From: Candidatus Micrarchaeaceae archaeon
Lineage (GTDB): Archaea; Micrarchaeota; Micrarchaeia; Micrarchaeales; Micrarchaeaceae
Assembly (NCBI GenBank): GCA_027310825.1
Contig: DAIDAC010000007.1
Location: 1 to 53,584 of the forward strand
DNA: 53,584 bases
Direction: 5' to 3'
Shown: positions 1 to 7,370 of the stretch, one piece after another
Numbering within the stretch: position 1 is the stretch's first letter
How the letters are laid out: the number at the start of each line of letters is the position of its first letter
Translations under genes and position numbers: made by a program
The notes under the pieces: model-generated
Databases searched by the model: none
What the model was told of the DNA's origin: nothing
The model's input: only the letters and a program-made list of their open reading frames with translations

Positions 1-8
1 CATAAAAT

Positions 9-1172
9 TTACTCTTCAATATCTTTAAACTTCGTCGTAACTATCGGCTTGAACGTCCTCCCCTCATAGTCCTTTATTCTTTCCTTTATCAATTTTAGTT
101 GATTCTTACTTACATCTATTTTCCTGTCATATTCATAGAAGACTAATCTTGTGCTTTGCTTTTCAGCAGCAGTTTTAGTCTTATTCAGAATCTTGTTTAT
201 CAGTCCTTTATCTTGTGCCTCATTTACTTTCTGCTCGCCTTCTTTCTTCATGCTTTCAAAGGCAGCAAGCTCATCTTCGGATTCTTGGAGCTTGTTCTTA
301 GCGATGTTCAGGTAGACATTGGCCTCCTTTATCGCTTGCCTATAAGTTTTTGATGTAGAAACTATGTCGTCTCTTTTGGACTTAACATTTTCAACAAGCT
401 TATCTACGGTCTTTTGTGCCTGAAGTTCAGGATATTGCTTTATGTATTCCATCATGTTGTTGAACCTAATCTCATCCACATCTGAATCCTTGAACTTCTG
501 TTTTATCTTCAAGCCCTTTACATTTCTGTTCTTCTGTGTCGTATCCCACATCTGTTTTTCATGGCTCGTATTCTTGTTTAGCAGATTCCCCAAGCTTGTT
601 AAAGACTCTGCCCATTCTTGATTATAGGTATCCACATTGTGTTCTTCTTCCGTAATCTCCATTGCTTGCCTATTGAATTTCTCAAAGCCCTCTTTTAGCT
701 TATCAGCAGTAGTATCGTAAGCTGCCCAACGCTTATCCAATTCCGTTTGTATTGTCTTCTTCCAATAGACTGGGTCTGTCCTTTTAAGCAGCCTGTCTAT
801 GAATCCAACACCGGGTTCCACGTAAGGTTTATAACCTTCATCTGAATTTTCTTTTTGGGCGGCCATATTTTCACCATTTGTAGTAACATTAGTTTTAATT
901 GAACTTTCATCAAAATAGGCGTTATAATATACAGTTCTTCCATCAATATGTTTTGTAAATCTGCCTAATTCCTTTGACACTACGATTTCTCTCCCATCAT
1001 ATCTTACAGTAACATGGGTATGTCCGACTGAAAACGAACCCGGGTATGATTTGTCTCCGATATGTATTATCACTCTCCCAGACATGTGCGAGTGATTTCT
1101 ATGGTTTCTACCATCATCGTTCCAACTTTGATATATGTTTTTGTATTTTGGATACCAACCAAATTGTGCCAT
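9..1172 (-). CDS. Hypothetical coiled-coil protein of left element
   Basis: I do not recognise this 387-residue protein. The first ~95 residues are rich in aromatic, His and Gly residues and look like a small beta domain (GRVIIHIGDKSYPG, VTVRYDGREIVVS). From about residue 130 to the end it is highly charged and rich in Lys, Glu and Gln, typical of long coiled coils. There is no signal peptide or membrane segment. It starts 9 bases after the stop of the 55-residue gene at 1182-1349, with GTGAT before the ATG, so the two form an operon. Its A+T-rich composition and position downstream of a tRNA-linked integrase suggest it is cargo of an integrated element. The stop lies at the very edge of the window. 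Confidence 0.8.
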   Translation of the reverse strand: MAQFGWYPKYKNIYQSWNDDGRNHRNHSHMSGRVIIHIGDKSYPGSFSVGHTHVTVRYDGREIVVSKELGRFTKHIDGRTVYYNAYFDESSIKTNVTTNGENMAAQKENSDEGYKPYVEPGVGFIDRLLKRTDPVYWKKTIQTELDKRWAAYDTTADKLKEGFEKFNRQAMEITEEEHNVDTYNQEWAESLTSLGNLLNKNTSHEKQMWDTTQKNRNVKGLKIKQKFKDSDVDEIRFNNMMEYIKQYPELQAQKTVDKLVENVKSKRDDIVSTSKTYRQAIKEANVYLNIAKNKLQESEDELAAFESMKKEGEQKVNEAQDKGLINKILNKTKTAAEKQSTRLVFYEYDRKIDVSKNQLKLIKERIKDYEGRTFKPIVTTKFKDIEE

Positions 1173-1181
1173 GCAATCACT

Positions 1182-1349
1182 TCACTTGAAATATTCCTTT
1201 TCTTGAACATTCTTAGGCTTAATTGAAACCTCAAAATATTGTATCATAGATTTTATTGCTTCTTGCTTCGTTTTAAGCCTTTTTGTCAGTTTGTAAACTT
1301 CAACAATCCTGTCTTCCTCTTCGGACAGGTCTATCTGAATCTTGACCAT
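1182..1349 (-). CDS. DUF2683-like small protein
   Basis: A 55-residue protein that opens MVKIQIDLSEEEDRIVEVYK and continues as a charged helix (RLKTKQEAIKSMIQYFE). The form, a short beta strand followed by helices with an EEDRIVEVYK core, resembles the archaeal DUF2683 family of small ribbon-helix-helix-like proteins often found on mobile elements. That assignment is from memory. It is preceded by AAGGT and by a TATA box (TTTATATA on this strand, about 1381-1391) some 35 bases upstream, and it is followed by the coiled-coil gene. A role in transcription control of the element is possible but unproven. Confidence 0.7.
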   Translation of the reverse strand: MVKIQIDLSEEEDRIVEVYKLTKRLKTKQEAIKSMIQYFEVSIKPKNVQEKEYFK

Positions 1350-1380
1350 AATAATACCTTGATATACTATGTATCATGCA

Positions 1381-1391
1381 AATATATAAAC
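1381..1391 (-). promoter_or_regulatory. TATA box of the 1182-1349 operon
   Basis: On the minus strand GGTTTATATATT lies about 35 bases before the ATG at 1349. This fits a TATA element with a short leader carrying AAGGT. Confidence 0.5.
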
Positions 1392-1433
1392 CTTTCTGTA
1401 AGGAAACCTGCAATCCTTAAAACCACCACTCTG

Positions 1434-1757
1434 AAAATCAATTTAGCTGCGCAAATTGATTTTCGAGGGGGTCGTCCCAACGGACTTTAAACTGCCAACG
1501 CAGTAGTCGGCTGATTTTGCGGGGGGGTCAAAATCAGCCTGTGGCGTCCATGAAACCTTCTTTGGAAAAAGAAGGTTTCGCCGAGCAACCCTCACGCCCA
1601 AAAGCGGGAGGGTTGCGAAGGCGTAGAGTTTCTCTACACGAATCTCTACATGAACGACTATAATATTAATGTGCAGTAGCACGAGGGAAAAATGACCTAT
1701 TTTGAGGGCTTACGAGGGAGATTTTCTCTACATGGAAAGCCTAAAGCATGTAGAGAA
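1434..1757. repeat. Array of consecutive hairpins beside the integrase
   Basis: This non-coding stretch holds inverted repeats one after another: 1434-1444 with 1453-1463 (11 bp); 1510-1518 with 1530-1538 (9 bp); 1552-1563 with 1568-1579 (12 bp, loop GGAA); 1585-1593 with 1608-1616 (9 bp); 1623-1628 with 1632-1637 (6 bp); and 1724-1734 with 1747-1757 (11 bp). The nonamer CTCTACATG occurs at 1644-1652 and 1726-1734, and inverted at 1747-1755 and 1766-1774. Short G runs sit between the first hairpins. No convincing gene is present. The array ends at the 3' end of the integrase, so a role in recombination, replication or multiple termination is possible. Confidence 0.75.
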
Positions 1758-1780
1758 CTTTGGGGCATGTAGAGAAACCA

Positions 1781-2548
1781 CTAGAACTGCTTGGAGAGCC
1801 TCGCTTTCAGGCCAGAAGCCCGCTCGACCGAAAAGGCTTCGTCCACGGCCTTGTAAAGCTCGTCTTTTCTGGTGTTTATGTAGGTCATGGTGGTGCTAGG
1901 GTCGCTATGCCTAGCGAACCTGCTGGAAAGCACCACATTACCATTGCTTTGGCGTGCGAAGCTGGTTATCGCATAGTGCCTCAGGCTATGCGTGGTGAGC
2001 CTATGCAGCCTTCTAGGTGTCCTTCCGTATGATTCCTCGCTCTGGTCGTAGACTTCGTCCAGCTTTGCCGCTCGGACATACTCCCTGAACACCTTGCGCA
2101 CATAGTTCTTCTCAAGGAATGGCTCGCCCCTGAGGCTATGCCCAAGCTCTGCGAAGAACACATAACCACCAGCCTGAGTGATCGCTTTTTCGTTCCTGTT
2201 TATGAATTCGACAGTCTGCCGAAAAAGCGGTACGGGAATGAGCATAGTATCTATTACGTGGGCTTTTTCCGTTTTCACGATTAGCTCACGTGTCTCGAAC
2301 TTGATGTCCTTAACGTTCACTTTGACAGCTTCGCCTATCCTAAGTCCAAGCTGCGCTTGATACCCAAACAGAAGGCGAAACTTGTCAGATTCTATAACTT
2401 TGAAGAAGGCCTGCACCTCCTGTTCCGTGAAGCCCTTATTCAGGCTTCCATACTTCGGAGGCGCATTGCCTCTGAATCTTCTCTTTTTGATTTGATAGAT
2501 TACGGACAAAACGTCCTTAATCTCATGGAAACTAAGCTGCGGAAGCAC
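1781..2548 (-). CDS. Tyrosine integrase, probable C-terminal (int-C type) fragment
   Basis: A tyrosine recombinase catalytic domain with R70 in GLRIGE, H187 and R190 in THSLRHY, H214 in ARHSDPS and Y223 in TTMTY, counting from the GTG at 2548. The 255 residues lack most of the usual N-terminal DNA-binding domain. The reading frame stays open upstream through the 3' half of tRNA-Glu, to a TAG at 2732-2734, and contains no ATG, GTG or TTG before this GTG. That is what is expected when an SSV-type integrase is split by integration, leaving the C-terminal part fused to the tRNA. An alternative is an old truncated integrase. The GTG start is only the first available codon and may not be used. Confidence 0.85.
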   Translation of the reverse strand: MLPQLSFHEIKDVLSVIYQIKKRRFRGNAPPKYGSLNKGFTEQEVQAFFKVIESDKFRLLFGYQAQLGLRIGEAVKVNVKDIKFETRELIVKTEKAHVIDTMLIPVPLFRQTVEFINRNEKAITQAGGYVFFAELGHSLRGEPFLEKNYVRKVFREYVRAAKLDEVYDQSEESYGRTPRRLHRLTTHSLRHYAITSFARQSNGNVVLSSRFARHSDPSTTMTYINTRKDELYKAVDEAFSVERASGLKARLSKQF

Positions 2549-2640
2549 CTCTTTAATGTGCTTCTTGAGTTTTTCGGGTTCGGTCTCCGTGATGGAACCG
2601 AACCGTGTTGCGTCAAATTTCTTTTGCTTAGCTTGCGAAC

Positions 2641-2699
2641 TGAACCCGAGTTTGTCGTCGAAAATCTGATTTGCTCCCTTCGGGATTTGAACCCGAGTT
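2641..2699. repeat. Direct repeat of the tRNA-Glu T-arm
   Basis: The 12-mer TGAACCCGAGTT lies in the tRNA T-arm at 2688-2699 and again at 2641-2652, 47 bases further into the integrase frame. It may be an attachment core or integrase-binding site, or a scar of an earlier integration. Confidence 0.6.
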
Positions 2700-2746
2700 A
2701 CGGGGTTGAAAGCCCCGTGTCCTTGGCCGAGCTAGACGAAGGGAGC
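2672..2746 (-). tRNA. tRNA-Glu(UUC)
   Basis: A 75-base cloverleaf on the minus strand. The acceptor stem pairs GCTCCCT with AGGGAGC, with discriminator A. The anticodon stem CGGGG/CCCCG closes the loop CTTTCAA, giving anticodon TTC. The T-arm is TCGGG-TTCAAAT-CCCGA. CCA is not encoded. A TATA-like TATTTATATG lies at about 2775-2785, the right distance upstream. The 3' end runs directly into an open integrase frame, marking this tRNA as the integration target. Confidence 0.95.
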
Positions 2747-2792
2747 CTGTAGATTAGTGCAACATCATTTTACATATAAATAGATATCTGAG

Positions 2793-3269
2793 CTATGCCC
2801 AGACATCGTTGAGCAGCATTATGCCATATGTGGCGTAGTTTATTATATCAAGAAGGGTATCTTCTACTTTTTCGTTGACTACCTTTGCGTCCTTGCCATG
2901 AAGGTTCTCGATTCTCACGAGCTTGTCGTTTATGCGCACTATGACTAGGACGACCCCATAGCTAAGCATGTTGTCCACGCCGTAATCGTGGTTCTTCTCG
3001 ACGCCGAGCTTGAACGCAGTGTCAAGAACAAAATCTTCATCCTTTTTCATCATCGACATTGCGAGAGCCCTCGCCCTCTTCATTGCCTTTATGCCTAGTT
3101 CTTTGTAATCACCATGATTCCACATTGTGTCGAAGACCAGGCGGAGTTCCTTCTGCATTTCCTTGCAGTGCTTAATCGTGTCTCCGTCAACGAACTTCTC
3201 GTCGTTCTTGTAGTCGTAGAGAAACTTGTGAAAATTGCCCGACCATTTGCCGAATTTATTGCCTGCCAT
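2793..3269 (-). CDS. DUF1599-type nucleotide modification associated protein
   Basis: A 158-residue protein. Residues ~100-155 carry the pattern LSYGVVLVIVRINDKLVRIENL followed by VEDTLLDIINYA, characteristic of nucleotide modification associated domain 1 (DUF1599). This domain is common in phages and near nucleotide-metabolism genes and has a MazG-like helical feel. The biochemical role is not settled. It is divergent from dcd, with the two starts about 70 bases apart, and together with dcd, the Dut-like gene and thyX forms a deoxynucleotide cluster. This suggests a role with modified or damaged dNTPs, by inference. Confidence 0.75.
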   Translation of the reverse strand: MAGNKFGKWSGNFHKFLYDYKNDEKFVDGDTIKHCKEMQKELRLVFDTMWNHGDYKELGIKAMKRARALAMSMMKKDEDFVLDTAFKLGVEKNHDYGVDNMLSYGVVLVIVRINDKLVRIENLHGKDAKVVNEKVEDTLLDIINYATYGIMLLNDVWA

Positions 3270-3337
3270 TGAATCCTATGATTATTGGAGAAAGTTTAAT
3301 AATAGTACGGGACAGAATTATTATACAGCGTGGTACA

Positions 3338-3916
3338 ATGATGCTTTCTGACAAGTCCATACGCGAATACATAAAGAGCGGACACATAAAGATAGACCCC
3401 TGCGACCTGGAGCAGCAGCTCGGCACGGTAGGCATGGACCTCAGGCTCAGCGGATCATTCAGACTATTCAAGACAACGCACAAGACATTCATAGACCTGA
3501 CAAAGGAGCATTTCGACACAGATACCGAGCTTATCGAAATTCCGATAGGCGAGCGCTTCATACTGCATCCTGGAGAATTCGTGTTGGGGATGACGATAGA
3601 AAACGTTGAACTTCCGACAAACATAGTAGGAAGGCTTGATGGAAGGTCAAGTTTGGGAAGAATCGGCATCATTGTCCACTCAACAGCTGGAAGAGTTGAT
3701 CCCGGTTGGAAAGGACGACTTACACTTGAAATTAGCAACATCGGAAAGCTGCCGATCGCAATCATCCCTGGAATGAAATTCTGCTACATAACATTCGAAG
3801 AGCTCACTACTCCTGTGGAAAAGGCTTACTCTGGAAAATACATAGGCAGCAAACTGCCTGGAGCTTCGAAGATTGACGAAGAAATGAAGAAATCCTTGGA
3901 GGGAGTAAAGGCCTAG
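3338..3916 (+). CDS. dcd: dCTP deaminase
   Basis: Converts dCTP to dUTP, or to dUMP in bifunctional archaeal forms, feeding dTMP synthesis. The 192-residue length from ATG 3338 (or 191 from 3341) matches the family. It begins MMLSDKSI, whereas the longer frame from 3269 adds a non-conserved leader. The conserved core HSTAGRVDPGWKGRLTLEIS is present, with the catalytic Glu in TLEISN, followed by PGMKFCYITFE. It converges on a paralogue at 3913-4482 with a four-base overlap of the 3' ends. Whether it is mono- or bifunctional cannot be told from sequence alone. Confidence 0.92.
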   Translation: MMLSDKSIREYIKSGHIKIDPCDLEQQLGTVGMDLRLSGSFRLFKTTHKTFIDLTKEHFDTDTELIEIPIGERFILHPGEFVLGMTIENVELPTNIVGRLDGRSSLGRIGIIVHSTAGRVDPGWKGRLTLEISNIGKLPIAIIPGMKFCYITFEELTTPVEKAYSGKYIGSKLPGASKIDEEMKKSLEGVKA

Positions 3917-4482
3917 ATCTGAGTTTCTTTTCCCCCAGTTGCTACTCTTCCGCCTTTCCATTGGCCTTCGTAGGCACGGGCAATCTCACCGACTACTTGG
4001 TGGAAGACTATGTTCGCGATCCTTGCCCCCAATTCAAGCCTGAATGGAACGTTGCTAAGGTTTGTAATTGCGAATGTCAGCTCGCCGGTGTAGCCAGGGT
4101 CTGTTTTTGTCGCCATTAGATAAAGACCGCATCGCTGGAGCGTGCTTCTCGGGTGGACATCTGCCATTAGGTAATAGGGTTCGCCTCCATCAATCGAAAC
4201 TTTGTTGCCAGGCAGGTTGATTTTTTCGATTGTCTTGACAAGAACGTAATCGTGGGGCTTGATAACTACCTCTTTATCCCCTTTCGCTATGCTGGCGATC
4301 AGATTTATGTCTGGGCTCTTTCTTTCTGTCTTGCCAAGGAATCCCTCTCCCTGCAAAACGTAGACCTCTCCTACCCTTATGTCGATTCCTACTCCTTCCG
4401 GATAAGACTCTCGTGCATCAAGGTTCTCCAACAATTTCATCTGCTCGCACAGTTCCAGCACTTTCTTTGACGATAATATCAT
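3913..4482 (-). CDS. dUTPase/dCTP deaminase-family paralogue lacking deaminase Glu
   Basis: A 189-residue member of the Dcd/Dut fold, with VGIDIRVGEVYVL near the N terminus, ADVHPRSTLQRCGLYL, and ATKTDPGYTGELTFAITNL. Where dCTP deaminases have LE(F/I)xN, this protein has FAITN, so the catalytic glutamate of deamination is replaced by Ala. The Asp of the TDPGY motif remains. It may therefore be a dUTPase, or a non-deaminating relative acting on dUTP or a modified nucleotide; that is inference. It lies 4 bases downstream of thyX on the same strand, which fits provision of dUMP to ThyX. Confidence 0.8.
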   Translation of the reverse strand: MILSSKKVLELCEQMKLLENLDARESYPEGVGIDIRVGEVYVLQGEGFLGKTERKSPDINLIASIAKGDKEVVIKPHDYVLVKTIEKINLPGNKVSIDGGEPYYLMADVHPRSTLQRCGLYLMATKTDPGYTGELTFAITNLSNVPFRLELGARIANIVFHQVVGEIARAYEGQWKGGRVATGGKETQI

Positions 4483-4486
4483 ACAA

Positions 4487-6097
4487 TCACTTTTGCGCCT
4501 CTTCCTTCGCCTTCAGCTTGGCCATCTTCTCGTCTATCTTCTTCTCGCTCTCCAGCCTTGCAAGCGCGTATTCGTTCATGTCAACGAACATATACTTTGT
4601 AAGTTCCGGATGGGTCTTCTCTATCTCCATCTTCATCTGCTGGGCTATCTTTCTGTAGTCAGGGTGGCCCTGCTTCTGGGATCGCAGCTCTGTGAGGTGG
4701 TGCATCTCCCGAAGGTTAAGCTTCATGTAGTAACGGCAGTGGTAAGCTCTTGGAACGACATACTGCGCCTCTAACGGCATTTCTGCTGCTACTTTTGTGA
4801 AGAGGGCTTTTGCCTCGTCCATGAGTTGGCGATATTCTTTTTCTACTCCTATTTCAGTCAACTCGCTTGGCATGTCGTAACCAAGGTTTGTAGTGAGAAG
4901 TTGTCGCTCCATTGTAAGCACTCTGTGCCTGTGCAGGTCGCGGAACATTCCGTAGTTTGAGCACACTTCGAACGTGTAGTAAAGATTTTCGAGAGCTCTT
5001 CCCGCTTTGTCGCGCCTGTTCTTCCTCTTCGAAAGGTAAGAGGCGACGAGAGCCTGCTTCTTTTCTTGCGGCATTGTCTTGACATATTCCTTCAGTTGCT
5101 GGAACGACGCGTGTGAATGTGGATAAAGCATTGCGGTGAGCACGTTGTCTTGTCCCTCTTTGTCATAGTCGACAAGCCTTACGTAGGAATCGGTGTTTGG
5201 AGTCATTGGAAGTTGCTGTGCCTTTGCGAATGCTTCCATGTCGCTCCTCCTTCCGACTATGTATTCTGATTCTGCTGCTCTCTTGACAAACGATGGGAGT
5301 ACTTTTGCAAGCTCTGTGTGGATGTCCTTCCCGACAAGCGCTGCTTCGGAAAGCCCGGACGAATAAAGCTTTGTTATCAGATACTCGAACGCTCTTCCGT
5401 TTCCGAATAGCCCGACGTTTGTCAGTCTTGAAGATGTGAACATGTTCTTTAGAAGATCGCATGCCTTTGCCCTGCATGCGCTGTCGAATGCTCTGTCTGT
5501 TGCAGTTGGGTCACGTGGAGTTACCTGCTTCACGTAATTCATTGCGATTGGTATCCAAGAAGAGTAGAGATCGAATATCTTGTCCATGAGCCTTTCGTAA
5601 TCGGCACCGTATCGTGACTCCATTATCTTTGGCTCTCGGTACCATAGATACTTTCCGTTGACCTTTTTGTCGAACAAAACATACCGCGCAGACTTTTCCA
5701 ACGGCGAGATGCCTATTCTTGAATCTGTAAGGTAGTCGCCAACAAGGCTTGATACCCCTTCGCATGCGATGTGTGTTCCCGCAAGCTCTGCTACTGAGTC
5801 GTCTCCATAGCCAACAAGCACTCTTTCGTAGAATTGATCCGCCTTTTCCTTAGCCAGCACAGATGTTGTAGCAGTCTGCTGTCCATCAAACGCAAAAATG
5901 TCCTTGTTTGAAATGAATTCGTCAAGAAGGAGTCGCCTTACGCTCTTGTCAGATCTGCTGTATCTTGAAAAGAGCGTTCCCATGATGACTTCTGGAAGGT
6001 CTTTTAGGACAAAAATGTTCTTGTCGAGATTGGTGAAATACGGAGCGATTATCTTAGTTTCGCTCTCGCTGAATTGTTCAGAAACAGCACCCTCCAT
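4487..6097 (-). CDS. thyX: FAD-dependent thymidylate synthase ThyX, double-length form
   Basis: Makes dTMP from dUMP using FAD and methylene-tetrahydrofolate. At 536 residues it is about twice the usual ThyX length. The C-terminal half has the signature HRHRVLTMERQLL (residues 389-401) and the late ELRSQKQGHPDYR element. The N-terminal half keeps a ThyX-like layout (GYGDDSVAELAGTH, ACEGVSSL, SARYVLFD at 137-143) but no RHR. It reads as a tandem duplication with one degenerate half. The last ~50 residues are a charged helix. The promoter CTTTTTATAG at about 6125-6135 and GTGATACC before the ATG support the start. The Dut-like gene follows 4 bases later. Confidence 0.88.
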   Translation of the reverse strand: MEGAVSEQFSESETKIIAPYFTNLDKNIFVLKDLPEVIMGTLFSRYSRSDKSVRRLLLDEFISNKDIFAFDGQQTATTSVLAKEKADQFYERVLVGYGDDSVAELAGTHIACEGVSSLVGDYLTDSRIGISPLEKSARYVLFDKKVNGKYLWYREPKIMESRYGADYERLMDKIFDLYSSWIPIAMNYVKQVTPRDPTATDRAFDSACRAKACDLLKNMFTSSRLTNVGLFGNGRAFEYLITKLYSSGLSEAALVGKDIHTELAKVLPSFVKRAAESEYIVGRRSDMEAFAKAQQLPMTPNTDSYVRLVDYDKEGQDNVLTAMLYPHSHASFQQLKEYVKTMPQEKKQALVASYLSKRKNRRDKAGRALENLYYTFEVCSNYGMFRDLHRHRVLTMERQLLTTNLGYDMPSELTEIGVEKEYRQLMDEAKALFTKVAAEMPLEAQYVVPRAYHCRYYMKLNLREMHHLTELRSQKQGHPDYRKIAQQMKMEIEKTHPELTKYMFVDMNEYALARLESEKKIDEKMAKLKAKEEAQK

Positions 6098-6239
6098 GGT
6101 ATCACGACATTACTCTGTCGCTTAACTATAAAAAGCTGCTTTGCTGTGATAGGGAATTAAGGAAAAGGGTTTATCAAAAAGCAATAAGCTATACTAGCAG
6201 TAAAGAGTCGAGATATTTACGTTTGCCTATTGCGATTTC

Positions 6240-6345
6240 CTTTCCGGTTCCTTGACGGTTTCGCTGGCCTTCTGCGAGAGAAGTGAGAAAAGCCGGGCGC
6301 CTCCGGTGGAATGATTATGTTCGGAGAAACACAGCCGCCCAGCCT
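6240..6345. other. Possible structured RNA in the thyX/methyltransferase gap
   Basis: The 270-base gap 6098-6371 has no gene. It contains nested complementary segments: GGGCG 6295-6299 with CGCCC 6336-6340, CTCCG 6301-6305 with CGGAG 6322-6326, and a small hairpin CTTCT/AGAAG at 6269-6283. It is more G+C-rich than its flanks, and a TATA-like GTTTATCA lies near 6168 on the plus strand. I could not match it to SRP RNA, RNase P RNA or C/D box RNA. It may be a small RNA or a terminator region. Confidence 0.25.
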
Positions 6346-6371
6346 ATAATATTATACTGCATTCCAGATAC

Positions 6372-7115
6372 TTAAGCCTTCTCCATAATCGCAAAGAACC
6401 TTCCGTCTTTCTTGAAGTTCGGGGAGTCAATGAACTTCGCTACTTTCCAGCCTGTGCCTTTGATTATTTCTTTTACTTCGCCTTTCGATGCGTAGAGCAG
6501 GTCGAACCATGGCGAACAGTATTGCAGGAACCTTATGCGCTGGCGGAGCTGGCCAGGCATCCTTCCCTTTTTAATGTTCGCTTTGTGGTATGCGAAGTGG
6601 ACCGGGTTTTCTGTGATATACGGATCCTTGCTTTCTGCTATGATCGTGCCCTCAGGCCTTGTTATTTTGTAGAACGATTTCAGTATCTTCTTTGCCTTGC
6701 TCCTGCTTTGCAGAAGAGCGAAGCCTATGCCGAAAAGGAGTATGTTGTCGAATCTCCCTTTGCCGAAGCTGACAACTTCTTCTATGCCCATGACCTTTGC
6801 TTTCTTCACTCCTCTTAGTCTGCTGACCTTTACCGCCAATGGCGAGGAGTCTATCGCAGTGACGTCTCTGCCCCTGCTTTGCAGGAATAATGCCACTCGC
6901 CCGGCGCCGCAGCCTATGTCCAGGCAGGTGCTGTCCTCTATGTGCTCTATTGCGATCTTCTCGTGCTTCTTCCAGTGCTTGTAATCCGAGAAATATTCGT
7001 GGGCGCCTACTATCGAAGCCACGAATCCGTCGTCTCTTTCGAATACCTCGAAGCTTGGTTTTCCGAGGTAGTGGTTCATTAGCTCATGCCCTTGCGGGTC
7101 GTCGTTTTTCGTCAT
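6372..7115 (-). CDS. Class I SAM-dependent methyltransferase
   Basis: A 247-residue class I methyltransferase. Motif I is CLDIGCGAGRVALFLQ, followed by DVTAIDSSPLAV with the acidic residue that binds the ribose of SAM, and later NILLFGIGFALL and RPEGTIIAESKDP. The substrate is unknown. I chose the ATG at 7115 because the TATA box CTATTTAAAG (about 7156-7166) predicts transcription from near 7137, after the upstream ATG at 7139. AGGT lies 9 bases before it. The same TATA region also faces the microprotein genes on the other strand, so the two units may be co-regulated. Modification of those peptides is a conceivable but unsupported role. Confidence 0.82.
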   Translation of the reverse strand: MTKNDDPQGHELMNHYLGKPSFEVFERDDGFVASIVGAHEYFSDYKHWKKHEKIAIEHIEDSTCLDIGCGAGRVALFLQSRGRDVTAIDSSPLAVKVSRLRGVKKAKVMGIEEVVSFGKGRFDNILLFGIGFALLQSRSKAKKILKSFYKITRPEGTIIAESKDPYITENPVHFAYHKANIKKGRMPGQLRQRIRFLQYCSPWFDLLYASKGEVKEIIKGTGWKVAKFIDSPNFKKDGRFFAIMEKA

Positions 7116-7153
7116 TAAAACATACCTAGTTAGACACATATCATAGCGAACGA

Positions 7154-7168
7154 AAGCTTTAAATAGGT
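7154..7168. promoter_or_regulatory. Shared divergent TATA region
   Basis: AAGCTTTAAATAGG reads as a TATA element in both directions. It is about 40-50 bases from the methyltransferase ATG (7115) on the left and 35-40 bases from the first microprotein ATG (7201) on the right. Confidence 0.5.
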
Positions 7169-7200
7169 GGCTTCAAAAGTGTACATTATAGAGTGAAATT

Positions 7201-7272
7201 ATGGACAGCTATGAAGCAGGGCTAAGCTATGAAGCTGATTCCAGCAATGACTCAGAAGGCACTCTGTATTGA
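7201..7272 (+). CDS. YEAD microprotein 1 (23 aa)
   Basis: The first of three tandem short frames. It encodes MDSYEAGLSYEAD followed by SSNDSEGTLY and TGA. It holds the YEA motif twice and ends in EGxxY like the next two. GTGAAATT precedes the ATG, and a TATA box lies at about 7156-7166. The peptide is acidic, with no membrane segment or known domain. Function is unknown. Confidence rests on three in-line copies sharing start context and both peptide ends. Confidence 0.6.
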   Translation: MDSYEAGLSYEADSSNDSEGTLY

Positions 7273-7288
7273 TGTTTAAGTGATACAA

Positions 7289-7354
7289 ATGAACAACTGT
7301 TATGAAGCAGACGATGCACCACAGCATACTGGTGGCGACGGCGCTACATATTGA
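7289..7354 (+). CDS. YEAD microprotein 2 (21 aa)
   Basis: Encodes MNNCYEADDAPQ followed by HTGGDGATY and TGA. Its start context TTTAAGTGATACAAATGAAC is nearly identical to that of the third copy, giving a GTGAT ribosome site 5 bases before ATG. It shares YEAD at residues 5-8 and the C-terminal (D/E)G(A/T)xY with its neighbours. It contains the only Cys of the set. Function is unknown. Confidence 0.62.
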   Translation: MNNCYEADDAPQHTGGDGATY

Positions 7355-7370
7355 TATTTAAGTGATAAAA

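Noticed and set aside
1443-1682. Short frames on both strands across the hairpin array
   Set aside because: They run through inverted repeats and lack start signals.
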